This document shows positions 1-5,805 of a DNA stretch of 5,805 bases, in pieces. The notes beneath the pieces are model-generated. The model saw nothing but the letters and a program-made list of their open reading frames with translations, had not been told where the DNA came from and searched no databases. This DNA is from Methanosphaera sp. rholeuAM130 (GTDB lineage Archaea > Methanobacteriota > Methanobacteria > Methanobacteriales > Methanobacteriaceae): contig MUZY01000111.1 in NCBI GenBank assembly GCA_003266065.1, positions 2,063 through 7,867 of the forward strand, given 5' to 3'. The stretch's first letter is position 1. Every line of letters starts with the position of its first letter. A program made the position numbers and the translations under genes.

Positions 1-1926
1 GCCAAGTATGATGGAGATACTCCAAAATCCAAAAGGCCGGAAATAAAAAGAAAGTCAAGATTGGTTATAACAAATCCGTATGAACTGCATCTGATACTGC
101 CATGGCATGATCAATGGAGACGATTCTTTGAAAACATCAAATACATCATAATCGATGAAGCACACCAATACAGAGGAGTATTCGGTTCAAACATGGCTTA
201 TCTGATTAGAAGATTGAAAAGAATATGCAAATACTATGGATCAGACCCACAGTTTATCATATCAACGGCGACACTGGCAAATCCTGTGGAATTTGGGGAA
301 AAGCTTACGGGACTTAAGTTTAAGATAATAACGGAAAACGGTTCGCCATCGGGCAAGAAGTATTTCATGTTCTTCAATCCATATGCCATCGAATCAAAAA
401 ATCCCTCAATACATAATGATACGCAAAAACTATTCAACACATTCATAGAACAGGATCTTCAAACAATATGCTTTGAAATATCGCGTAAAATGGCTGAACT
501 GATAGCAAGAAAATCGAAAAAAGAACTTGAAAAAACAAGACCCGATTTAATAAACAAAGTAACAGCATACCGTGCAGGCTATACCGTTGAAGAACGTAAA
601 AAAATAGAAGATAAACTAAAAAATGGAGACATAAAAGGCATAGTAACCACCAACGCATTGGAATTGGGGATAAATATAGGTTCATTGGACAGCGTCATAA
701 TATCCGGTTATCCCGGTACAATCATCTCAACATGGCAACAAGCCGGACGTGCAGGCAGAAGCAATCAGGAAGCAATCATAACCATGATCGCATTCCAAAA
801 TCCTCTCGACCAATACTTCATGAAACATCCGGAATTATTCTTTACAAACTCACATGAACATGCAATAATCGATTTGAACAATGAAGAAATACTAAGGGGT
901 CATCTTAAATGTGCAGCCTATGAAATACCGATAAAATTCAATGAAACTGATAATTTCGGATTTGATGATCAGGGAGTCGTCTTTGATGAGATAAGTGAAA
1001 TGGAAACGCAGGGTGTGCTCACCTATAAACATGACCAATGGTCATACAACGTAACGGGCAGTGACGATAATCCAAATTTAAAGGTAAGTCTCAGCGAAAT
1101 AATGTCCGAACCATTTTTGGTATACAACGGCAGAAAGTTTCTGGAATCCATGAGTCAAAAACAGGCATTTAGAGAAGCTCATGAAAACGCGGTACTCATA
1201 CATAACGCCGAAACATATCTTGTGAAAGAGTTAGACATTAAAAACAAAAGGGTATACGTTAAGAAAAAAGATTTGAACTATCATACACAAACGATAAAGG
1301 AAGTCGATGTCAAAAATCTTAAAATTGAAAAAAGCGAAAAGATAGGAGACATCAAATTAAACTACGGTAACATTAATGTAATCGAAAAATACGACAGGTA
1401 CAACCTCATTGAATTCAGCAAAATTAAAGCGTCCAAGAAGTTAAATTTGCCTCCGGTTGACTTTAAGACAAAGGGCATGTGGTTTACAATACCATTTGCC
1501 ATAAGAGAAGAACTGGAGGAGTTGCTCATAAGTGAGGATAAATTTAAGGATATGTTCATGGGATGCCTGCAGGGTGTGGAAAACGTCATACTCTCCGTAT
1601 GTCCATTCCATGTAATGTGCGACACATACGATCTCGGCGGCGTTACCAAGAACATGCATGAAGACACGTTGAATGCGACGATATTCATCTATGATGGATT
1701 TGAAGGTGGAGTTGGACTTACACAGAAAGCCTTCGACTTATTTGAAGAGATTATCAAGATGTCTTATGAACTAGTAAAGGACTGCGACTGTGAATCAGGT
1801 TGTCCGGCATGTATTTATTCATCACAACAACAGACGGATGACAAATATCTCAACAAAGAGGGAACGCTCCTAATACTAAAGAGATTATATGAAATAATAA
1901 TAGAAAACAAGAACGAAGATGAATAA
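1..1926 (+). CDS. MrfA/YprA-like DEAH-box helicase with C-terminal DUF1998 domain (5'-truncated)
   Basis: ATP-dependent superfamily 2 helicase of the MrfA/YprA (Hrq1-related) family; characterised members unwind DNA with 3'-5' polarity in DNA damage repair. The frame is open from base 1, so the TTG at 61 is not the start: the preceding 20 codons include YDGDTP, a family-typical stretch before motif Ib (TNPYELH). Numbering codons from base 1, visible motifs are the DEAH box at 52-55 followed by QYRGVFGS, STAT (motif III) at 88-91, TNALELGINIG (motif V) near 219-227, and QQAGRAGR (motif VI) at 246-253. The DUF1998 region covers roughly codons 500-615: MCDTYDLGGV, DGFEGGVGL and a CxCxxxCxxC cluster (C595, C597, C601, C604), probably the metal site of MrfA-type enzymes. 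Motif I (Walker A) and the rest of the N-terminus lie outside the window. With 641 codons visible and MrfA near 750 residues, roughly 100-250 residues are missing. Family assignment is firm; the in vivo role is inferred. Confidence 0.93.
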   Translation, partial: AKYDGDTPKSKRPEIKRKSRLVITNPYELHLILPWHDQWRRFFENIKYIIIDEAHQYRGVFGSNMAYLIRRLKRICKYYGSDPQFIISTATLANPVEFGEKLTGLKFKIITENGSPSGKKYFMFFNPYAIESKNPSIHNDTQKLFNTFIEQDLQTICFEISRKMAELIARKSKKELEKTRPDLINKVTAYRAGYTVEERKKIEDKLKNGDIKGIVTTNALELGINIGSLDSVIISGYPGTIISTWQQAGRAGRSNQEAIITMIAFQNPLDQYFMKHPELFFTNSHEHAIIDLNNEEILRGHLKCAAYEIPIKFNETDNFGFDDQGVVFDEISEMETQGVLTYKHDQWSYNVTGSDDNPNLKVSLSEIMSEPFLVYNGRKFLESMSQKQAFREAHENAVLIHNAETYLVKELDIKNKRVYVKKKDLNYHTQTIKEVDVKNLKIEKSEKIGDIKLNYGNINVIEKYDRYNLIEFSKIKASKKLNLPPVDFKTKGMWFTIPFAIREELEELLISEDKFKDMFMGCLQGVENVILSVCPFHVMCDTYDLGGVTKNMHEDTLNATIFIYDGFEGGVGLTQKAFDLFEEIIKMSYELVKDCDCESGCPACIYSSQQQTDDKYLNKEGTLLILKRLYEIIIENKNEDE

Positions 1927-1972
1927 ATACTTTAAAAATAGAAAACGAAGATGAATAAATACTTCGAAAATA
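1912..1972. repeat. Imperfect tandem direct repeat (two copies, 32-bp period) spanning the helicase stop codon
   Basis: Copy 1 at 1912-1940 and copy 2 at 1944-1972 match at 27 of 29 positions; the first 21 bases are identical. Copy 1 contains the last codons and the TAA (1924-1926) of the helicase gene, while copy 2 lies wholly downstream. The period is not a multiple of three. The likely origin is a local slippage or tandem duplication after which the original stop was kept. No function can be read from it. Confidence 0.85.
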
Positions 1973-1985
1973 TTTTTAAAAAAAT
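1973..1985 (-). terminator. topA: Oligo-T terminator candidate for topA
   Basis: On the minus strand there is a run of seven T (complement of the A-run at 1978-1984), about 45 bp past the topA stop and followed by further A/T-rich sequence. Archaeal RNA polymerase terminates intrinsically at T-rich tracts without needing a hairpin, and I see no strong stem here. The assignment rests on position and composition only. Confidence 0.45.
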
Positions 1986-2024
1986 AAGATAAGGAGAAAT
2001 CATTAAAAGTGAGCGTGAATACTA

Positions 2025-2040
2025 TTTTTTTAACTTTTTT
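2025..2040 (+). terminator. Oligo-T terminator candidate for the helicase gene
   Basis: T7 at 2025-2031 and T6 at 2035-2040 follow each other on the plus strand about 100 bp after the helicase stop, with another T-rich patch just beyond. Successive T-tracts are the usual archaeal intrinsic terminator. The site lies over the last codons of the convergent topA gene, whose lysine-rich tail (EEKS) is itself encoded by these runs, so part of the signal could be a by-product of coding. Confidence 0.5.
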
Positions 2041-4189
2041 CTTCCTTTTGGGCATTTTCAAAGTCGGCTATTGATGAGGTAAATCTGCATTTTGGAAATC
2101 CTGAACAACCGATGAATTCACCGAATCTTCCCATACGTTTGAGCAAATCTTTTCCACAGTCAGGGCATTCTCCAACAACCACATTCGATGATTCTTTTCC
2201 ACCGTTTGCGCATTTTGAGTCAAGACAAGCCCTTTGTCTTGGTTTTCCAAAGGATATTAACGGAAGTCCACATTTTTCACATTTGGTTTTAAGTACGCTT
2301 GCACCCGCAGGTAACGAATAAGTCTTCTTACAATCAGGATAATTGGAACAACCTACAAACTTACCGCCACGCGGCGATGATATTGTTATTAGATTTCCAC
2401 CGCATTCGCATTGGGCGACAATCTTACTTTTTTCATATGCCTCAAATAATTCCTTACCTATATTCTCCTGATTGTCATCGATCAAATCCAATATTCCGTT
2501 TAATTCATTCTTGGCAATGTCAATAACTTCTTCCTCGGTGATTTTTTTATCTTTAATCTCGGAAATATCGTCTTCAAATTCTCGTGTCATCTTTTCACTG
2601 GTGATTCTTTCGGAGTATTTTTCCAACGTATCAATTATACGTTCACCCAATTGATTGACGGTTATCTTCTGTCCTTCAACATACTTTCTGGTGTACAAAA
2701 TTGCCACGATATTAGCACGGGTGGATTTTGTACCCAGTCCCCGTTTTTCCAGTTCCCGGATAATTGATGCCTGATTATATCTTGCAGGTGGTTTTGTTTC
2801 CTTTTCTTCACTTAATACCTTGGCGGATACAGTTTCACCTTCAGATATGTTAGGGAATTCTTCATTTTTAACCTTTTTATATTGATATGGATCCAGGCTT
2901 AACCATCCTTCCTTGGATATTCTCTGTCGTGAAAAGTCAAATTCTTCTCCACCGATGTCCAAATCCACTTTCATAGATTCAATTTCTGCAGGTTCACCGA
3001 ATAGACTTATGAACCTGTATGTTATCAAATCATAAATCTTCTGATAGTCTTCAGTTATGTCCTTAGGCAGTGTACCTGTTGGATGTATAGCAGGATGTGC
3101 TTCATCGGTCTTTTTACCTTCATTAGGTTTGAGCGGCTCTTTTAATGACTTGATTTTATCCTTATATTTTGGATCTTTGGCCAAATCATTTAATATATTG
3201 TCCAAACCCAAGTTAGCGGGTAATTTCTGTGATGAGGTTCTAGGATAGGAAGTGTATCCTTCGACGTATAAGTTTTGTGCTATCTGCTGTGTTTTTCTAG
3301 GAGTAAAACCGAATTGTGCATATGCCTCTGATTGCAGTGTTCCCAACTCAAATGGAACAGGCAATGCTTTTTTAGTCTTCCTATTTGTAATTTTCGTAAC
3401 TGTAGCATCCTTGCCATTACACTTTTCAAGTATTTCATCTACAGTTTTTTTGTCGAATATTTTACCTTTTTTATGATCGGCTATTATTGACTTTGGAAGC
3501 TTAGCTTTAATCATCCAGTATGGTTCAGGTATGAATTTTTTTATTTCCTTCTCACGTTCGGCGAGTATCGCCAAGGTTGGCGTTTGTACACGTCCTGCAG
3601 ATAATTGCACATATCTATTTGTTACGCTGGTTATTGACTCAGTCATCGCCTTAGATATGTTTACTCCAAACAGATAATCCAATATGTGTCTTGTTTCTCC
3701 ACTATCCACCCAACTTAAATCATCCTTTAACGGATAAGCTTCAGAATATGCTTTAATTAAATCTTTCTTTGTCAATGCTGAAAATTTCATTCTGAAAGCA
3801 TTTTCTATACTTTTATCTCCACATACATATTTTAAAGCATTGTAACCAATTAAAGTTCCTTCCGTATCATAATCGCATGCATGTATAAATCTGTCCGCTT
3901 CTTTTGAAAACTTCTTGATTAAGTCAACATAATTTTTCACATACTTTTTTGATTTATCAGTTTCATATAATGGTACCCATTCAACATCGAATAATCGTTT
4001 GTCTTTATTTTTTGCTTTTAATGAAAACAAGTGACCGACAGCCGACAATACTGTTATTTTTTGTCCATCATCTTTTGTTATTTCATAGTAAGGTACACGT
4101 TTGTATGAATTTTTAATTGGTGAATCAGATAAGGCTTTAGCTACTTTTTCAGCTACTTTTGGCTTTTCACAAATTATTAATTCACTCAT
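2030..4189 (-). CDS. topA: DNA topoisomerase I (type IA, archaeal)
   Basis: Complete 719-residue type IA topoisomerase, which transiently cuts one DNA strand through a 5'-phosphotyrosine to relax negative supercoils. The N-terminal Toprim domain shows ICEKP (E8) and the metal-binding set D106, D108, E110 in CDYDTEG. SAGRVQTPTL (198-206) and DEAHPAIHPTG (362-372) are family hallmarks. The catalytic tyrosine is Y315 in GYTSYPRTSS, with R317 beside it. RYNQASIIRELEKRGLGTKSTRA (from 470) is the conserved C-terminal core segment. Three four-cysteine zinc-ribbon clusters follow: C594/C596/C614/C620, C637/C640/C655/C660 and C675/C678/C695/C701. There is no helicase domain, so it is not reverse gyrase. 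The length fits archaeal TopA proteins. The ATG at 4189 places ICEKP eight residues in, as expected, with a weak ribosome binding site upstream. The gene converges on the helicase and diverges from the phosphoesterase. A topoisomerase III-like activity cannot be excluded from sequence. Confidence 0.97.
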   Translation of the reverse strand: MSELIICEKPKVAEKVAKALSDSPIKNSYKRVPYYEITKDDGQKITVLSAVGHLFSLKAKNKDKRLFDVEWVPLYETDKSKKYVKNYVDLIKKFSKEADRFIHACDYDTEGTLIGYNALKYVCGDKSIENAFRMKFSALTKKDLIKAYSEAYPLKDDLSWVDSGETRHILDYLFGVNISKAMTESITSVTNRYVQLSAGRVQTPTLAILAEREKEIKKFIPEPYWMIKAKLPKSIIADHKKGKIFDKKTVDEILEKCNGKDATVTKITNRKTKKALPVPFELGTLQSEAYAQFGFTPRKTQQIAQNLYVEGYTSYPRTSSQKLPANLGLDNILNDLAKDPKYKDKIKSLKEPLKPNEGKKTDEAHPAIHPTGTLPKDITEDYQKIYDLITYRFISLFGEPAEIESMKVDLDIGGEEFDFSRQRISKEGWLSLDPYQYKKVKNEEFPNISEGETVSAKVLSEEKETKPPARYNQASIIRELEKRGLGTKSTRANIVAILYTRKYVEGQKITVNQLGERIIDTLEKYSERITSEKMTREFEDDISEIKDKKITEEEVIDIAKNELNGILDLIDDNQENIGKELFEAYEKSKIVAQCECGGNLITISSPRGGKFVGCSNYPDCKKTYSLPAGASVLKTKCEKCGLPLISFGKPRQRACLDSKCANGGKESSNVVVGECPDCGKDLLKRMGRFGEFIGCSGFPKCRFTSSIADFENAQKEEKS

Positions 4190-4197
4190 GTATTTTA

Positions 4198-4203
4198 TCT
4201 CCC
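4198..4203 (-). promoter_or_regulatory. topA: Weak Shine-Dalgarno site of topA
   Basis: Read on the minus strand, GGGAGA ends 8 nt before the topA ATG. It matches the purine-rich part of the anti-Shine-Dalgarno pairing but lacks the GGTGA core seen before rlmE. It supports the ATG at 4189, the only plausible start given that the ICEKP motif begins almost immediately. Confidence 0.5.
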
Positions 4204-4308
4204 AAATCTCTTTAATCTAATTATTTTTTATTAAAATAAAAATATTATCCTCGAATTTTAGTATATCTTATTTTTTTAAAAAGTTCATATTAAATGATTA
4301 TTTAATAC

Positions 4309-4329
4309 ATTATATAAATAATATTATAT
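4309..4329. promoter_or_regulatory. Nearly symmetric TATA-like element, candidate divergent promoter
   Basis: ATATAA at 4312-4317 on the plus strand is mirrored by ATATAA on the minus strand at 4324-4329, around a 6-bp centre; the middle holds a perfect 10-bp palindrome (4318-4327). Read on the minus strand, TTTATATAATG (4309-4319) also resembles an archaeal TATA box. With the usual spacing of about 25 bp, rightward transcription would begin near 4340, giving an 85-90 nt leader for the phosphoesterase gene. Leftward transcription could begin near 4290 for topA. No clear B-recognition element is visible. This is an inference from motif shape and position. Confidence 0.4.
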
Positions 4330-4348
4330 TGAATGACAAAAAATTCAA
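4329..4348. repeat. Short inverted repeat near the predicted transcription start
   Basis: TTGAAT (4329-4334) and ATTCAA (4343-4348) are exact inverted copies separated by 8 bp. The element lies just right of the TATA-like sequence, across the start point predicted for the phosphoesterase-rlmE unit, where a repressor operator would sit. Six-bp arms of low complexity can easily arise by chance in such DNA, so the regulatory reading is weak. Confidence 0.3.
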
Positions 4349-4415
4349 GATAATAATTTCTTAGTAAAAATTAATAGTTGAGGACATAATCATCAATTTA
4401 ATGAAACAAACAAAA

Positions 4416-4422
4416 GAAGTGA
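4416..4422 (+). promoter_or_regulatory. Shine-Dalgarno site of the phosphoesterase gene
   Basis: GAAGTGA differs by one base from the archaeal consensus GGAGGTGA segment and ends 6 nt before the ATG at 4429. It fixes that ATG as the start, which also puts the metal-binding aspartate of GVISDTH at residue 8, as expected for the family. Confidence 0.7.
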
Positions 4423-4428
4423 ATTTTC

Positions 4429-4959
4429 ATGTTAATAGGAGTAATTTCAGATACGCATATACCGGTACGCAGTAAAAAAATTCCGGATAAAGTTTTTGAA
4501 GTATTTGAAGATGTTGATTTGATATTGCATGCAGGTGATATTGAAACGTTGGACGTTATAGAATCATTGAAAACGATTGCACCTGTTATAGCTGTACACG
4601 GCAATTGTGATTATGATTTGGGCTTGAACAACACGGAAATAATAGAAGTTGAAAATGTCAAAATCGGACTTGCACATGGAGTGGTATATCCCAAAGGAGA
4701 TACCCAACAATTATATTATTTAGCCCGCCAACTGGACGTTAACGTTTTAATTACGGGCCATACACACCAAGCATCAATCCAACAGATAAAAGATGTACTG
4801 TTGCTGAATCCGGGAAGTCCAACCCAACCCAGAATGACCGAACCCAGCGTTATGTTAGTGGAAGTAAAGGATAGCGAAGTCAAAGCCGAAATTGTAGTTA
4901 TAGGAAGCCCAACTTGCAAATCATTGGATTTCAGCAGATTTAAGCATTTATACAAATAA
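4429..4959 (+). CDS. MJ0936/YfcE-family metallophosphoesterase (phosphodiesterase)
   Basis: Soluble 176-residue calcineurin-like phosphoesterase of the small single-domain YfcE/MJ0936 type. These enzymes use two divalent metals (often Mn or Ni) to hydrolyse phosphodiester bonds in vitro; the natural substrate is generally unknown. All expected metal ligands are present: D8 and H10 in GVISDTH, D37 in HAGDIE, N59 in VHGNCD, H83 in LAHG, and H111 and H113 in ITGHTH. LNPGSPTQPR (126-135) is the usual late family signature. The length is close to that of MJ0936 (166 residues); the extra residues lie mainly at the C-terminus. There is no signal peptide or membrane segment, so it is cytoplasmic. It is the first gene of a probable two-gene operon with rlmE, 28 bp downstream. 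The family call is firm; a link to RNA metabolism is only suggested by this neighbour. Confidence 0.93.
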   Translation: MLIGVISDTHIPVRSKKIPDKVFEVFEDVDLILHAGDIETLDVIESLKTIAPVIAVHGNCDYDLGLNNTEIIEVENVKIGLAHGVVYPKGDTQQLYYLARQLDVNVLITGHTHQASIQQIKDVLLLNPGSPTQPRMTEPSVMLVEVKDSEVKAEIVVIGSPTCKSLDFSRFKHLYK

Positions 4960-4977
4960 TTAATAGGAATAATAGAT

Positions 4978-4983
4978 AGGTGA
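4978..4983 (+). promoter_or_regulatory. rlmE: Strong Shine-Dalgarno site of rlmE
   Basis: AGGTGA matches the archaeal anti-Shine-Dalgarno core exactly and ends 4 nt before the ATG at 4988. It lies in the 28-bp gap after the phosphoesterase stop, so translation can start independently on a shared transcript. It decides the rlmE start. Confidence 0.85.
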
Positions 4984-4987
4984 AGAT

Positions 4988-5608
4988 ATGAGCAGATGGA
5001 AAGCAAAGCATGACAAGGAACATTATTATAAACTGGCAAAGAAACAGAATTATCGTTCTCGTGCATCATATAAATTAAAGCAATTGGATAAAAAGTATAA
5101 ATTATTAAAGGAGGATTATAAAGTAGTCGATTTAGGGGCAGCACCCGGCGGATGGAGTCAAGTTGTCTGTGACGTTATCGGTGAAGAGGGTACGGGCATC
5201 GTTGTGGCCGTGGATTTGGAATATATTAAACCTATTGATCATGAAGCGTTCATTGCAGTCAAAGGGGACTTTACAACAGAAGAGATTCAAAATACGATTA
5301 TGGAGATTATTGACGGGAAGGCAGATATAATATTATCTGATGCCAGTCCCAAACTGTGCGGCATTAAGGATATAGATAACTTCAGATCTTATGACTTGGC
5401 CACGTCTGTATTGAACATTTCGGACAATATTCTTAAAAAGGATGGAAACCTCGTCATGAAGGCATTTCAGGGGGAAGCATACCAGGAATTGCTGAACAAT
5501 CTGAAGAAGAAATTCAAGAATGTTAAAACCACAAAGCCAAACTCCTCCAGAAAACGCAGCAGTGAAATGTATATCGTTGCAAGAGGTTTTAAAGGATCCA
5601 AAAAATAA
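4988..5608 (+). CDS. rlmE: 23S rRNA (uridine-2'-O)-methyltransferase, FtsJ/RlmE family
   Basis: Complete 206-residue SAM-dependent ribose 2'-O-methyltransferase. Bacterial RlmE methylates a uridine (U2552 in E. coli) of the 23S rRNA A-loop late in large-subunit assembly; the archaeal protein is assumed to act at the equivalent site. The Rossmann fold starts with the SAM-binding motif VVDLGAAPGGWSQ (46-58), followed by AVDLEYI (74-80) and GDFT (93-96). The catalytic K-D-K-E tetrad is intact: K29 in RASYKL, D118 in LSDASP, K158 in VMKAFQG and E193 in SSEMYIV. The basic N-terminus, rich in Lys and Arg, fits rRNA binding. The length matches stand-alone RlmE; there is no C-terminal TRAM domain such as some haloarchaeal homologues carry. 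It is the second gene of a probable operon. A tRNA or other rRNA target cannot be excluded, since FtsJ paralogues modify tRNA in eukaryotes. Confidence 0.95.
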   Translation: MSRWKAKHDKEHYYKLAKKQNYRSRASYKLKQLDKKYKLLKEDYKVVDLGAAPGGWSQVVCDVIGEEGTGIVVAVDLEYIKPIDHEAFIAVKGDFTTEEIQNTIMEIIDGKADIILSDASPKLCGIKDIDNFRSYDLATSVLNISDNILKKDGNLVMKAFQGEAYQELLNNLKKKFKNVKTTKPNSSRKRSSEMYIVARGFKGSKK

Positions 5609-5615
5609 ATTAATC
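5600..5615 (-). terminator. Oligo-T tract, possible terminator for the right-edge minus-strand frame
   Basis: On the minus strand ATTAATTTATTTTTT ends in six T (complement of A-run 5600-5605), 20-35 bp past the stop of the truncated frame at the right edge. It overlaps the last codons and stop of rlmE. It is meaningful only if that minus-strand frame is a real gene; the A-run also encodes rlmE's C-terminal lysines. Confidence 0.3.
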
Positions 5616-5634
5616 CAATGTTGTCTTGATTCGT

Positions 5635-5805
5635 TTACGGTAAATATGATTCAACGTTATTCAAGAATTTCCTCTTTTTCGATACCCTGAACAAAAAGTG
5701 TGACGTTAAAAAGGATTGTGCAATCTTGTCGGTCATGGAAATAGGATAAACTTTGATTAAAATGCCTGAAAGAATCGCTTTAAAAATACTTGTCAAAAAA
5801 TTATT
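5635..5805 (-). CDS. Possible 3' end of an unidentified convergent gene (truncated by the window)
   Basis: A minus-strand frame enters from the right edge and stays open for 56 codons before TAA at 5637-5635. Base composition supports coding: 5641-5760 contains 38 G or C in 120 (about 32%), against about 11% in the core of the spacer at 4190-4428. The plus strand has stops in this stretch, and the only plus-strand ATG still open at the edge (5762) has no ribosome binding site. The visible peptide has a mildly hydrophobic first part and a basic tail (RVSKKRK at 40-46) ending in SYLP. I do not recognise the family, and no catalytic motif is visible. Alternatives are a decayed gene remnant or an open frame by chance. 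Confidence 0.4.
   Translation of the reverse strand, partial: NNFLTSIFKAILSGILIKVYPISMTDKIAQSFLTSHFLFRVSKKRKFLNNVESYLP

Larger units (their letters stand above)
4190..4428. promoter_or_regulatory. AT-rich divergent intergenic region between topA and the phosphoesterase gene
   Basis: These 239 bp separate two divergent start codons and hold no credible gene. The core at 4221-4340 has only 13 G or C in 120 bases (about 11%), far below the flanking genes, as is typical of promoter spacers in AT-rich methanogens. It must carry both promoters unless transcription enters from elsewhere. TATA-like sequences are so frequent at this composition that individual calls are uncertain. I found no riboswitch-like or structured RNA element. 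Confidence 0.7.

Noticed and set aside
61..63. TTG at 61 as the start codon of the helicase gene.
   Set aside because: The frame is open to base 1 and the upstream codons encode family-typical sequence (YDGDTP), so the gene begins outside the window.
2009..2074. A 21-codon plus-strand frame starting at GTG, 12 nt after an AAGGAG sequence at 1991-1996, with a hydrophobic predicted peptide.
   Set aside because: The hydrophobic Phe/Leu content follows from the T-tracts at the convergent terminators, the frame overlaps the real topA 3' end antisense, and the spacing from the purine motif is longer than usual.
2112..3476. Several 60-75 codon plus-strand frames lying opposite topA.
   Set aside because: They are antisense to a complete topoisomerase gene with intact motifs, lack ribosome binding sites and resemble no protein family I know.
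4333..4353. A six-codon ATG frame in the spacer upstream of the phosphoesterase gene, as a possible upstream open reading frame.
   Set aside because: It overlaps the predicted transcription start, has no Shine-Dalgarno sequence, and very short frames are expected by chance.
4401..4475. A 24-codon frame from the ATG at 4401 overlapping the phosphoesterase start in another frame, which might be a leader peptide.
   Set aside because: It has no properly spaced ribosome binding site (GAGGA at 4380-4384 is 16 nt away), no recognisable content, and runs through the strong initiation site of the real gene.
4716..5144. A 142-codon minus-strand frame across the end of the phosphoesterase gene and the start of rlmE.
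   Set aside because: It is antisense to two well-supported genes, has no plausible start signal and its composition reads as the reverse of their codons.

Overview
The window looks like ordinary chromosomal housekeeping DNA from an AT-rich euryarchaeon, most plausibly a Methanobacteriales methanogen of the Methanosphaera or Methanobrevibacter type. The support is a type IA topoisomerase with archaeal-style C-terminal zinc ribbons, a compact archaeal FtsJ/RlmE methyltransferase, a GGTGA-type Shine-Dalgarno site, TATA-like elements and oligo-T tracts at gene ends. The genus is inferred from overall character only and was not tested by a search.

Layout, left to right. Positions 1-1926 (+) hold the 5'-truncated remainder of an MrfA/YprA-like DEAH-box superfamily 2 helicase with a C-terminal four-cysteine DUF1998 domain. 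Its 3' end carries a small tandem duplication that includes the stop codon. Converging on it, 4189-2030 (-) is a complete type IA DNA topoisomerase (topA) with all the active-site residues I looked for and three C-terminal four-cysteine clusters. The roughly 100 bp between these genes holds T-tracts in both directions. Positions 4190-4428 form a very AT-rich divergent intergenic region (about 11% G+C in its core) with a nearly symmetric TATA-like element. From it a two-gene unit reads rightwards: an MJ0936/YfcE-type metallophosphoesterase (4429-4959), then an FtsJ/RlmE-type 23S rRNA ribose 2'-O-methyltransferase (4988-5608), 28 bp apart. The last 170 bases contain an unbroken minus-strand frame of 56 codons running off the right edge. 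Its base composition is like coding DNA, so it may be the 3' end of another convergent gene.

Functionally, the left half concerns DNA maintenance (a repair-type helicase and a topoisomerase). The right half concerns a metal-dependent phosphodiesterase and ribosome maturation. I found no mobile element, CRISPR array, tRNA, rRNA or defence system. The observations worth a second look are small: the duplicated stop-codon region, the symmetric divergent promoter with an adjacent inverted repeat, reciprocal terminators lying inside opposing genes, and the unannotated frame at the right edge. I see no convincing evidence of an undescribed biological system.
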